A stretch of 27,807 nt of DNA, from NCBI GenBank assembly GCA_036475545.1, contig JAZGAE010000038.1:1-27807 (forward strand), given 5' to 3'. The stretch's first letter is position 1. Every line of letters begins with the position of its first letter. The translations under genes and the position numbers were made by a program. The stretch comes from JAZGAE01 sp036475545 (GTDB lineage Bacteria > Pseudomonadota > Alphaproteobacteria > DATDPM01). Under the pieces are notes generated by a model that worked only from the letters and a program-made list of their open reading frames with translations, was not told where the DNA came from and did not search any database. Below are positions 1 through 6,737 of this stretch, piece by piece.

Positions 1-156
1 GGGTCCTGCCTGCGGGGGCAGATTGGCGAGCCCGGCGGGTTGGGTGCCGGCGGCGAGCGCGGGAAGAAAGCTAAGGAGGACGAGGTAGAGGAAAAGGAGA
101 ACGATGGTGCCGAGTGCGGCCTGTGGGCCGAACCGGAGGCGTGGTCTCAAGGCCAT
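1..156 (-). CDS. N-terminal fragment of a secreted protein, cut by the left window edge
   Basis: Reading leftward from an ATG at 154-156, an open frame of 52 codons runs to the window edge without a stop. The product begins with basic residues (MALRPRLRF), then a strongly hydrophobic stretch at about residues 14-34 rich in Leu, Val and Phe, and ends in ALAA followed by GTQPAG. This is the layout of a Sec signal peptide with likely cleavage after residue 36. The mature part that can be seen is Pro/Gly/Ala-rich and gives no family. A G-rich Shine-Dalgarno-like run (AGGGGGG on the minus strand) lies 6 nt upstream of the ATG, inside a hairpin at 163-178. The gene is divergent from the aminotransferase gene. 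Function unknown; that it is a real exported protein is inferred from the signal peptide and ribosome site. Confidence 0.6.
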   Translation of the reverse strand, partial: MALRPRLRFGPQAALGTIVLLFLYLVLLSFLPALAAGTQPAGLANLPPQAGP

Positions 157-162
157 TACCGA

Positions 163-178
163 CCCCCCTGTTGGGGGG
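163..178 (-). promoter_or_regulatory. Leader hairpin covering the ribosome site of the left-edge gene
   Basis: On the minus strand the sequence is CCCCCC-AACA-GGGGGG, then six bases, then the ATG at 156. The 3' arm of this perfect 6-bp hairpin is also the only Shine-Dalgarno-like sequence of the gene. The structure is seen directly; a role in limiting translation is inferred. Confidence 0.4.
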
Positions 179-235
179 CGGCGGGCCCGGGACCGGATAC
201 CCCGCCGCCCCTGATTGACGAAGGGCGCCAGTCTG

Positions 236-253
236 GCCGCCCAATTGGGCGGC
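236..253. repeat. 18-bp perfect palindrome in a divergent intergenic region
   Basis: GCCGCCCAATTGGGCGGC is its own reverse complement over all 18 bases. It lies between the divergent starts of the left-edge secreted protein gene (156) and the aminotransferase gene (408). It could be an operator for a dimeric repressor or a strong cruciform or hairpin. There is no T-tract on either side, which argues against a standard terminator. Confidence 0.5.
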
Positions 254-407
254 AATCCGGTGTAATCAAGGCAAAGTCGTGAAACATTGCGGCGACATTG
301 GGGCGGGACCCCGCCGGCGTCCGCCCCGGCGCGGTCTTGCGGCCGGCGGTAGGCCCGCGTAGGGTGTCGCGGTTTCTTGAGACCTCCGACAGGATCATGG
401 GAACCTC

Positions 408-1610
408 ATGTCTTTGATCGCCTCCAGGCTTGCCCGCATCAAGCCTTCGCCGACGCTCGCCGTCACCACCAAGGCCGCCGAGCTCCGGGCCCAGGGCCGC
501 GACGTCATCGGCCTCGGCGCCGGAGAGCCCGACTTCGACACGCCCGAGAACGTCAAGGAGGCGGCTCGCCTAGCCATGGCGCGGGGGCAGACCAAGTACA
601 CCCCCGTCAACGGCACGCCGGAGCTGAGGCAAGCCATCGCCGACAAGTTCAAGCGCGACAACGGGCTCACCTACGGGCTCGACCAGATCACGGTCGGGTG
701 CGGCGCCAAGCAGGTGATCTACAACGCCATGATGGCGACGTTGGGGCCGGGCGACGAGGTCATCATCCCGGCGCCCTACTGGGTCTCCTATCCCGACATC
801 GTGCTGCTGGCGGAAGGCACGCCGGCAATCGTCGAATGCCCGGAGGCGGGGGGCTTCAAGCTCACGCCCGAGGCCCTGGAGGCGGCGATCGGCCCCAAGA
901 CCAAGTGGCTGATCCTGAACTCGCCCGGCAATCCCACCGGCGCCGCCTATAGCCGCGGCGAGATAGAGGCGCTGGCCGAGGTGTTGATGCGCCAACCCCA
1001 GGTCTGGGTGATGAGCGACGACATCTACGAGCACCTGGTCTACGACGGGTTCGAGTTCGCCACCGCCGCCCAGGCAGAGCCGGGGCTGTATGAGCGGACG
1101 CTGACCGTGAACGGGGTCTCGAAGGCGTACGCCATGACCGGCTGGCGGCTGGGCTATGCCGGGGGGCCGAAGGAGCTGATCCAGGCGATGACCAAGATTC
1201 AGTCCCACAGCAGCACCCACGCCTGCTCGATTACCCAGGCGGCCACGGTGGAGGCCTTGAACGGCCCGCAGGGCTTCATCGCCGAGCGCAACGCCGTCTT
1301 CGCCGAGCGCCGCGACAGGGTGGTGGAGCTGTTGAACGGGATCGAAGGGCTGGCCTGCCGCAAGCCGGAGGGGGCGTTCTACGTCTACCCGTCGTGCTCC
1401 GGCGTCATCGGCAAGACGACGCCCGCGGGCGCGCGCATCAGCTCGGACGGCGAGTATGTCAGCTACCTGTTGGAGGCCGAGGGCGTGGCCGTGGTCCAGG
1501 GCGAGGCCTTCGGGCTGTCGCCCTATTTCCGCATCTCCTACGCCACCTCGACGGAGGCGCTCGAAGAGGCCTGCGCCCGCATCAAGCGCGCCACCGAGGC
1601 GCTCGGCTAG
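408..1610 (+). CDS. aatA: Aspartate aminotransferase (class I, PLP-dependent)
   Basis: The 400-residue product moves the amino group between aspartate and 2-oxoglutarate in the cytosol. It has the full class I/II aminotransferase signature. GAGEPDFDTP near residue 37 is the N-terminal substrate loop. NSPGNPTG at 171-178 holds the PLP-binding Asn175. DDIYEHL contains Asp204 and Tyr207. SKAYAMTGWRLGY contains the Schiff-base lysine Lys239. PYFRISYA near the end holds the carboxylate-binding Arg375. Length fits the bacterial Ib subgroup found in rhizobia and Rhodobacter. The chosen ATG has GGGAA just upstream and gives the expected N-terminus. The ketopantoate reductase gene follows after 35 bases with its own ribosome site, so the two are probably co-transcribed. 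Some members of this group also act on prephenate or aromatic amino acids, which sequence alone does not settle. Confidence 0.93.
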   Translation: MSLIASRLARIKPSPTLAVTTKAAELRAQGRDVIGLGAGEPDFDTPENVKEAARLAMARGQTKYTPVNGTPELRQAIADKFKRDNGLTYGLDQITVGCGAKQVIYNAMMATLGPGDEVIIPAPYWVSYPDIVLLAEGTPAIVECPEAGGFKLTPEALEAAIGPKTKWLILNSPGNPTGAAYSRGEIEALAEVLMRQPQVWVMSDDIYEHLVYDGFEFATAAQAEPGLYERTLTVNGVSKAYAMTGWRLGYAGGPKELIQAMTKIQSHSSTHACSITQAATVEALNGPQGFIAERNAVFAERRDRVVELLNGIEGLACRKPEGAFYVYPSCSGVIGKTTPAGARISSDGEYVSYLLEAEGVAVVQGEAFGLSPYFRISYATSTEALEEACARIKRATEALG

Positions 1611-1645
1611 GACTCACGCGGGGGGAACGCAGGAGGCGGGCGGCC

Positions 1646-2560
1646 GTGAGGCTCGCGGTCATGGGGACGGGCGGCGTCGGCGGCTACTTCGGCGCCAGGC
1701 TGGCGCAAGGGGGCCTGGACGTCGCCTTCATCGCCCGCGGGGCACAGCTTTCCGCCATCCAGGAGCGCGGCCTCACACTCGAGAGCGAGCTCGGCGATGC
1801 CCTCATCCATCCCGCCCGGGCGAGCGACGACCCGGGCCAAGTGGGGCCCGTGGACGTCGTGCTCTTTTGCGTCAAGCTGTGGGACGTGGCGGCGGCGGGG
1901 GAGGCGATCCGGCCCATGGTCGGGCCCGGGACCGCGGTGATCCCGTTGCAGAACGGGGTCGACGCCGAGGAGCGCCTGGTCCGCATCCTCGGGCCCGAGG
2001 CGGTGATGGGGGGCGTCGCCCATATCTCGGCCGTCGTCCACGAGCCCGGCGTCATCCGCCACACGGGCACGTTGGCCACGCTCTTCTTCGGCGAGCTGGG
2101 CGGGGAGGGAAGCCCCAGGGGCGAGGCGTTCCTGGCGGCGTGCCGCGAGTGCGGGATCGCCGCCAGGCTGAGCCCGGACATCGAGCGGGTGATTTGGGAG
2201 AAGTTCATCTTCCTGGTTGCCTTCAGCGGGATGACGGCCTTGACCCGCAAACCCATCGGCCCGTTGCGCGAGGACCCCGAGCATTGGGCCATGTTCACCG
2301 GCGCGATGCGCGAGGCCGCAAGCCTCGCCGCCGCCAAGGGGATCGCCTTCAAGAAGGACCCGGTGGAGGTCTGGCTCGAAATGGCCAGGGACATGCCCGA
2401 CGGCTACCGCGCCTCCATGCTCGAGGACCTGGAGCATGGCCGGCGGCTCGAGCTCCCGTGGCTGTCCGGGGCGGTCCAGCGCATGGGCCGCGAGCTGGGA
2501 GTCGCAACGCCCATCAACGGTTTCATCGCCGCCACCCTCGATCCTTACGCCGATCCCTGA
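1646..2560 (+). CDS. panE: 2-dehydropantoate 2-reductase (ketopantoate reductase)
   Basis: The product is 304 residues from a GTG start placed 9 bases after an AGGAGG ribosome site. It reduces ketopantoate to pantoate with NADPH, a step in pantothenate and coenzyme A synthesis. The N-terminus carries the Rossmann motif GTGGVGGYFG at residues 7-16. A conserved LQNGVDAEE stretch and the WEKF segment near residue 183 mark the ApbA/PanE fold. The C-terminal helical domain includes TRKPIGPL, then SMLEDLEHGRR and TPINGF, which contribute to substrate binding in the family. A longer open frame begins at 1394 but lies inside the aminotransferase gene, so it is not the start. Some ApbA-family proteins are paralogues acting on other keto acids, so substrate is inferred from family. 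A mobile-element-like repeat starts at the first base after the stop codon. Confidence 0.88.
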   Translation: MRLAVMGTGGVGGYFGARLAQGGLDVAFIARGAQLSAIQERGLTLESELGDALIHPARASDDPGQVGPVDVVLFCVKLWDVAAAGEAIRPMVGPGTAVIPLQNGVDAEERLVRILGPEAVMGGVAHISAVVHEPGVIRHTGTLATLFFGELGGEGSPRGEAFLAACRECGIAARLSPDIERVIWEKFIFLVAFSGMTALTRKPIGPLREDPEHWAMFTGAMREAASLAAAKGIAFKKDPVEVWLEMARDMPDGYRASMLEDLEHGRRLELPWLSGAVQRMGRELGVATPINGFIAATLDPYADP

Positions 2561-2835
2561 CTAGAGCATAACCCGGTCAGGTGGAGTCGGCTGCGTTGCG
2601 CCGTGGCGAGGCGATCCGCCAGGCGCGGCGCGAAGGGCGATGCGGGGGCATCGGCCGAGCGGCGCAACGCCGCGGGCGCCCGCCCCAGCGCAACCCGAAG
2701 GGCCGGGGTCTTTTGCGGCCACGGGTTCGTCGCGGAGCTCGCGCGTAGGCACCGCTTCGTGCTTCGCCCCGCTCCTGCCCGCGGCACAAAATTCCTCCGG
2801 CGCAGTCAGTTCAACTTGACCGGATCATGCTCTAG
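2561..2835. mobile_element. MITE-like non-coding element with terminal inverted repeats
   Basis: The 275-bp segment begins CTAGAGCATAACCCGGTCAG. Read from its other end on the minus strand it begins CTAGAGCATGATCCGGTCAA. The two ends therefore form imperfect inverted repeats of about 25 bp. CTAG at each end may be a 4-bp target duplication, but it is itself palindromic, so this cannot be decided. No credible gene lies inside; the short open frames are Arg/Ala/Pro-rich in every frame. It starts directly after the panE stop codon and fills most of the 450-base gap before the EF-G-like gene. The interpretation as a miniature inverted-repeat element is inferred from structure; no transposase is in the window. 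Confidence 0.65.
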
Positions 2836-2859
2836 CGTTCCCACGATGCCCGCTTGCAT

Positions 2860-2882
2860 GCCCGAGGAGGGGCGCTTTTTTC
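2860..2882 (+). terminator. Weak possible terminator after the aatA-panE unit
   Basis: GCCC and GGGC (2860-2863 and 2870-2873) can pair around a 6-base loop, followed by GC and a run of six T at 2876-2881. The stem is only 4 bp, so efficiency is doubtful. The T-run is unusual in this GC-rich DNA. The rest of 2836-3010 shows nothing else clear except the ribosome site of the next gene. Confidence 0.25.
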
Positions 2883-3010
2883 GTTGCATAGCGGCGAGCG
2901 GCTTGAAACCATAAGCGGAGAGGTGAGGATTGCTCGCCGGCCTCGTCCCTCGTCGTCGGGCCGGATACGGGTTGGCGCGCGAAACGATAACGAGAACAAA
3001 GGAGGCGCCA

Positions 3011-5047
3011 GTGACCAGCCAGCCGCCGACAGCGCCGCGCTGCGTGGCCCTCATCGGGCCCTATTTGAGTGGCAAGACGACGCTTTTCGAGAGCCTTCTC
3101 TATGTCACCGGGGCGGTACACCGCAAGGGCTCGGTGAAGGACGGCACCACGGTTGGCGACAGCGCGCCCGAGGCCCGCGCCCGCCAGATGAGCATCGAGC
3201 TTTCGGCGGCCACCACCGAATATCTCGGGAACGAGTGGACCATCCTCGACTGCCCGGGCTCCATCGAGTTCGTCCAGGAAGCCAAGAACGTGTGCATGGC
3301 GGTGGACGCCGCCGTGGTGGTGTGCGAGCCGGTCTCCGAGCGCGCGCTCACCGTCGCCCCGATCCTCAAGTTTCTGGACCGGAATAAGATCCCGCACATG
3401 CTGTTCATCAACAAGATGGACATGGCCCACGAGCGCGTCCGCGACGTGATGCAAGCTTTCCAGGCGATCTCGGACCGGCCCCTGGTCTTGCGCCAGGTCC
3501 CCATTCAGGAGAGCGACACGATCACCGGCTACGTCGATCTGGTGAGCGAGCGCGCCTATCACTATCGCCCCGGGGAGGCTTCCGACCTCATCCCGATCCC
3601 GGACTCCATCAAGGACATCGAGCAGGAGGCGCGGACGGAAATGCTCGAGTCCCTCGCCGACTTCGACGACACCCTGCTGGAAGAGCTTCTGGAGGACGTC
3701 GTTCCCTCGAAGGAGGAGATTTACGGCAACCTCACCAAGGACCTGCGCGGCGACTTGATCGTGTCGGTGTTCCTGGGCGCCGCCGAGCACGACCACGGCA
3801 CGCGCCGGCTCTTGAAGGCGCTTCGCCACGAGGTCCCGTCGCACGAGGAAACGTGTAAGCGGATGGGCGTCGAGGCGGGCGCCGGGCCCCTGGTCGGCGT
3901 GTTCAAGACCTACCACGCGCCGCATACGGGCAAGCTCTCGCTCGCCCGCGTCTGGGCGGGCGAGGTCAGCGACGGCATGACGCTCGCCGGCGAGCGCGTG
4001 AGCGGCCTGTTCCGGCTGATGGGGGCGAACCAGACCAAGCTGTCCAAGGCCGGCGCCGGCGAGGTGGTGGCCTTGGGCCGCATGGAAAAAACCCATACGG
4101 GCGACGTGTTGACGCCGTCTGCCCGCAACGACGTCGAGTTCCCGTCCGTGGAAAAGTTCACGCCGGTCTACAGCGCCGCGGTCTCGGTCGAGAAACACAG
4201 CGACGAGGTCAAGCTCATGGGCGCCCTCAACAGGTTGATCGAGGAAGACCGGTCGCTGTCGGTGGAACAGAACCCGGACACCCATGAGCTCCTGCTATGG
4301 GGCCAAGGCGAGATCCACCTGCGGATCGCCCTCGACCGGCTGCAGAGCAAGTACAACCTCGCCGCCAACATGCAGCCGCCCCAGGTGCCGTACAAGGAGA
4401 CCATCCGCAAGTCGACGTCCCAGCATGGTCGCTACAAGCGCCAGACCGGCGGCCACGGCCAGTTCGGCGACGTGCACCTCGACATCAAGCCGCTGCCGCG
4501 GGGTTCGGGCTTCGACTTCTCGTCCAAGATCGTCGGCGGGGCGGTCCCGAAGCAATACATCCCGGCCGTCGGGACCGGCGTGCGGGAGTACATGGTGCGG
4601 GGCCCTCTCGGCTTTCCCGTGGTGGACATCGCGGTGACGCTGACGGACGGCCAGTACCACTCGGTGGACAGCTCGGAGCTGGCGTTCAAGATGGCGGCCC
4701 GGATCGCCATGACGGAAGGACTGCCGTCCTGCGCCCCGGTGTTGCTCGAGCCCATTTTCCAGGTCGCCATCAGCGCTCCCAACGAATTCACGGCGAAGCT
4801 GCAGCGGCTGATCAGCGGCCGCCGCGGCCAGATTCTGGGCTTCGGGCCGAAGGAGGGCTGGTCGGGATGGGACGAATTGTCGGCCCACTTTCCCCAGTCG
4901 GAGATGCGCGACCTCATCGTCGAGTTGCGCTCGCTCACCCTCGGGGTGGGGACCTTCGACTGGAGCTTCGACCACCTGCAGGAACTGACAGGCAGGCTCG
5001 CGGACCAGGTGATCGCAGGCCGCAAGGAGGAAGCCGAGGCTTCGTGA
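3011..5047 (+). CDS. Elongation factor G-like GTPase (EF-G paralogue) lacking the catalytic His
   Basis: The product is 678 residues from GTG at 3011, five bases after AAAGGAGG. It has the five-domain EF-G plan: G domain (about 1-265), a beta-barrel domain II, domain III, domain IV (including GGHGQFGDVHLDI and RGPLGFPVVDIAV), and domain V. The nucleotide site is present but atypical. The P-loop is GPYLSGKT at 16-23 where EF-G has GHVDxGKT. The switch I RGITI motif is RQMSI (Ser61 in place of Thr). The G3 motif is DCPGS at 80-84 instead of DTPGH, so the catalytic His is Ser84. NKMD at 134-137 is intact. This matches the EF-G-like clade common in alphaproteobacteria. It is not the rpsL-rpsG-linked translocase, whose neighbours are absent. 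A ribosome-bound role is inferred; GTP hydrolysis may be slow. Dps follows 62 bases downstream. Confidence 0.88.
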   Translation: MTSQPPTAPRCVALIGPYLSGKTTLFESLLYVTGAVHRKGSVKDGTTVGDSAPEARARQMSIELSAATTEYLGNEWTILDCPGSIEFVQEAKNVCMAVDAAVVVCEPVSERALTVAPILKFLDRNKIPHMLFINKMDMAHERVRDVMQAFQAISDRPLVLRQVPIQESDTITGYVDLVSERAYHYRPGEASDLIPIPDSIKDIEQEARTEMLESLADFDDTLLEELLEDVVPSKEEIYGNLTKDLRGDLIVSVFLGAAEHDHGTRRLLKALRHEVPSHEETCKRMGVEAGAGPLVGVFKTYHAPHTGKLSLARVWAGEVSDGMTLAGERVSGLFRLMGANQTKLSKAGAGEVVALGRMEKTHTGDVLTPSARNDVEFPSVEKFTPVYSAAVSVEKHSDEVKLMGALNRLIEEDRSLSVEQNPDTHELLLWGQGEIHLRIALDRLQSKYNLAANMQPPQVPYKETIRKSTSQHGRYKRQTGGHGQFGDVHLDIKPLPRGSGFDFSSKIVGGAVPKQYIPAVGTGVREYMVRGPLGFPVVDIAVTLTDGQYHSVDSSELAFKMAARIAMTEGLPSCAPVLLEPIFQVAISAPNEFTAKLQRLISGRRGQILGFGPKEGWSGWDELSAHFPQSEMRDLIVELRSLTLGVGTFDWSFDHLQELTGRLADQVIAGRKEEAEAS

Positions 5048-5076
5048 CCTCCGCCGTCACGCACCGCCCGATCACG

Positions 5077-5108
5077 AGGGAGTGTCCGTCAGAAAATAGG
5101 GAGTGTCC
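5077..5108 (+). repeat. Two 11-bp direct repeats 21 bp apart at the dps ribosome site
   Basis: AGGGAGTGTCC occurs at 5077-5087 and again at 5098-5108. The second copy supplies the AGGGAG ribosome site of dps, 6 bases before the ATG. The 21-bp spacing equals two turns of DNA. It may be a regulator site on one helix face or a small duplication; neither is shown. Confidence 0.5.
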
Positions 5109-5109
5109 A

Positions 5110-5589
5110 ATGGCTCAGAAAATGAAGATCGACATCGGGATCGCACAGAAGGATCGCCGCCAGATCGCCAAGGGGCTGTCCAAAGTACTGGCCGACACCT
5201 ACACGCTTTATCTCAAGACCCACAATTTTCACTGGAACGTCAAGGGGCCGCTGTTCAACACCCTGCATCTGATGTTCGAGCAACAGTACAACGAGCTGGC
5301 CTTGGCGGTGGACCAAATCGCGGAGCGCATCCGCGCTCTCGGCGAACCGGCGCCGGGGAGCTACGCCGAGTTCGCGAAGCTGGCCTCGGTCAAGGAGGCG
5401 AAGGGCGTGCCCAAGGCGGAGGAGATGATCCGCCAGCTCGTCCAAGGCAACGAAGCCGTGGTCAAGACCGCGCGCAAGGTGTTCCCGGCGGCCGAGCGCG
5501 CCAACGATGAATCCACCGCCGATTTGCTCACCCAGCGCATGCAGACCCACGAAAAGACCGCGTGGATGCTCCGCAGCATGCTCGAATAG
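5110..5589 (+). CDS. dps: Dps family DNA-binding ferritin-like protein
   Basis: This 159-residue protein belongs to the Dps mini-ferritins, which form 12-subunit shells. They oxidise Fe(II) with hydrogen peroxide and store the iron, protecting DNA under stress or starvation. The inter-subunit ferroxidase residues are all present with exactly the spacing of E. coli Dps: His41, His53, Glu57, Asp68 and Glu72, within NFHWNVKGPLFN, LHLMFEQQY and AVDQIAERIR. A short basic N-terminus (MAQKMK, then QKDRRQ) could contact DNA. The ATG at 5110 has a good ribosome site (AGGGAG). It sits 62 bases after the EF-G-like gene and could be read through from it. The same-strand msrP gene downstream is also an oxidative-damage gene, which suits a stress theme but is not proof of co-regulation. 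Confidence 0.92.
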   Translation: MAQKMKIDIGIAQKDRRQIAKGLSKVLADTYTLYLKTHNFHWNVKGPLFNTLHLMFEQQYNELALAVDQIAERIRALGEPAPGSYAEFAKLASVKEAKGVPKAEEMIRQLVQGNEAVVKTARKVFPAAERANDESTADLLTQRMQTHEKTAWMLRSMLE

Positions 5590-5721
5590 CCCACGGCGCG
5601 GCCCGGATCGCTACCCGTGGCAACGGGGGCGTCGCTCTCTTCCCGACTCACGTACATGTGACTTGTCCGGGCGGACCCGCGCATTACGTTTCCAGCCAGC
5701 GCCGCCTGGAGAGGTTCGACC

Positions 5722-6696
5722 ATGCTGATCAGGAAGAGGAAGGGCTGGGAGCTCCCGGAGTCCGCCGCCACGCCGGAATCCGTGTTCCTCGACCGCCGCC
5801 GGCTCATTCAGGCCGCCGCCGCGGGGCCGCTCATCCTGGCCGCGGGGCCGCTCGCCAGGGTCGCCTGGGCCGCGGGCGAAACGGGGGAGGACCCGACCGC
5901 CCACCTCTATCCGGCGCCGCGCAACACGAGGTACGCCCTGGAGAGGCCGCTCACGGACGAGATGTGGGTAACCACCTACAACAACTTCTATGAGTTCGGG
6001 TCCCACAAGGAGATCTCGAAGGCCGCGCAGGCGTTGCCGATCCGCCCCTGGACGGTTTCCATCGACGGCCTGGTGGAGAAGCCGGCCACCATCGGCATCG
6101 ACGAGCTGATCGCCAAGATGCCGCTGGAGGAGCGCCTCTACCGTCACCGCTGCGTCGAGGCCTGGTCGATGGCGGTCCCGTGGAGCGGGTTCCCGCTCAA
6201 GGCCCTCGTCGACTTCGCGCGGCCCCTGGGCTCGGCCAAGTATCTCGAGATGCAGACGTTCATGGACAAGCACGTGGCGCCGGGCCAGAAGCAGTTCTGG
6301 TACCCCTGGCCCTACGTCGAGGGCCTCACGATCGAGGAGGCGACGAACGAGCTCGCCTTCATCGCCACGGGGCTTTACGGCAAGCCCATCCCCAGGCAGA
6401 ACGGGGCGCCGCTCAGGCTTGCGGTGCCGTGGAAGTACGGCTTCAAGTCGATCAAGTCGATCGTCCGCTTCACCTTCACGAACGAGCGCCCAAAGACCTT
6501 CTGGGAGATCGTTCAGCCGCGCGAGTACGGCTTCTGGGCGAACGTGAATCCTAAGGTGCCGCACCCGCGCTGGAGCCAGGCCCGCGAGAGGGTGCTGGGC
6601 ACGACCGAGAAGGTGCCGACCCGGCTCTTCAACGGCTACGGGGAATTCGTCGCCCACCTGTATACGGGCCTCGACGGCGAACGCCTCTACGTGTGA
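5722..6696 (+). CDS. msrP: Protein-methionine-sulfoxide reductase catalytic subunit MsrP (YedY)
   Basis: The 324-residue product is a periplasmic molybdenum enzyme of the sulfite-oxidase fold that repairs oxidised methionines in envelope proteins. A Tat signal is visible: DRRRLIQ at residues 24-30 followed by a hydrophobic stretch ending ARVAWA near residue 50. The molybdopterin ligand Cys144 lies in the conserved YRHRCVEAWSM stretch. Further family motifs are VPWSGFPL, WPYVEGL, PRQNGAPLRL and PWKYGFKSIKSI. GGAGAGG 7 bases before the ATG decides the start. Length is close to the 334 residues of E. coli MsrP. In E. coli the haem membrane partner MsrQ is encoded next door. Here the next gene is a convergent LysR regulator and no msrQ is seen, so the electron donor must lie elsewhere or differ. 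Confidence 0.92.
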   Translation: MLIRKRKGWELPESAATPESVFLDRRRLIQAAAAGPLILAAGPLARVAWAAGETGEDPTAHLYPAPRNTRYALERPLTDEMWVTTYNNFYEFGSHKEISKAAQALPIRPWTVSIDGLVEKPATIGIDELIAKMPLEERLYRHRCVEAWSMAVPWSGFPLKALVDFARPLGSAKYLEMQTFMDKHVAPGQKQFWYPWPYVEGLTIEEATNELAFIATGLYGKPIPRQNGAPLRLAVPWKYGFKSIKSIVRFTFTNERPKTFWEIVQPREYGFWANVNPKVPHPRWSQARERVLGTTEKVPTRLFNGYGEFVAHLYTGLDGERLYV

Positions 6697-6708
6697 GCGC
6701 CGGCGGCG

Positions 6709-6723
6709 CGGCCGCACCGGCCG
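6709..6723. terminator. GC hairpin between convergent msrP and lysR genes
   Basis: CGGCCG-CAC-CGGCCG forms a 6-bp stem in the 41-base gap between the two stop codons. No T-tract follows on either strand, so a terminator role is only suggested by its position. Confidence 0.25.
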
Positions 6724-6737
6724 GGCGGGACAAGCCC

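Noticed and set aside
570..1220. Long antisense open frames opposite the aminotransferase, panE, EF-G-like, carB, rpoD and ettA genes
   Set aside because: They are mirror frames of strongly supported genes in GC-rich DNA, with Arg/His/Gly-rich composition and no motifs.
2577..2914. Several 60-100 codon open frames on both strands inside the MITE-like element
   Set aside because: Arg/Ala/Pro-rich in all frames, as random GC-rich DNA gives, with no ribosome site or family motif.
5648..5665. Palindrome-like TCACGTACATGTGA upstream of msrP as an operator
   Set aside because: It has four mismatches when compared with its reverse complement and no known site matched.
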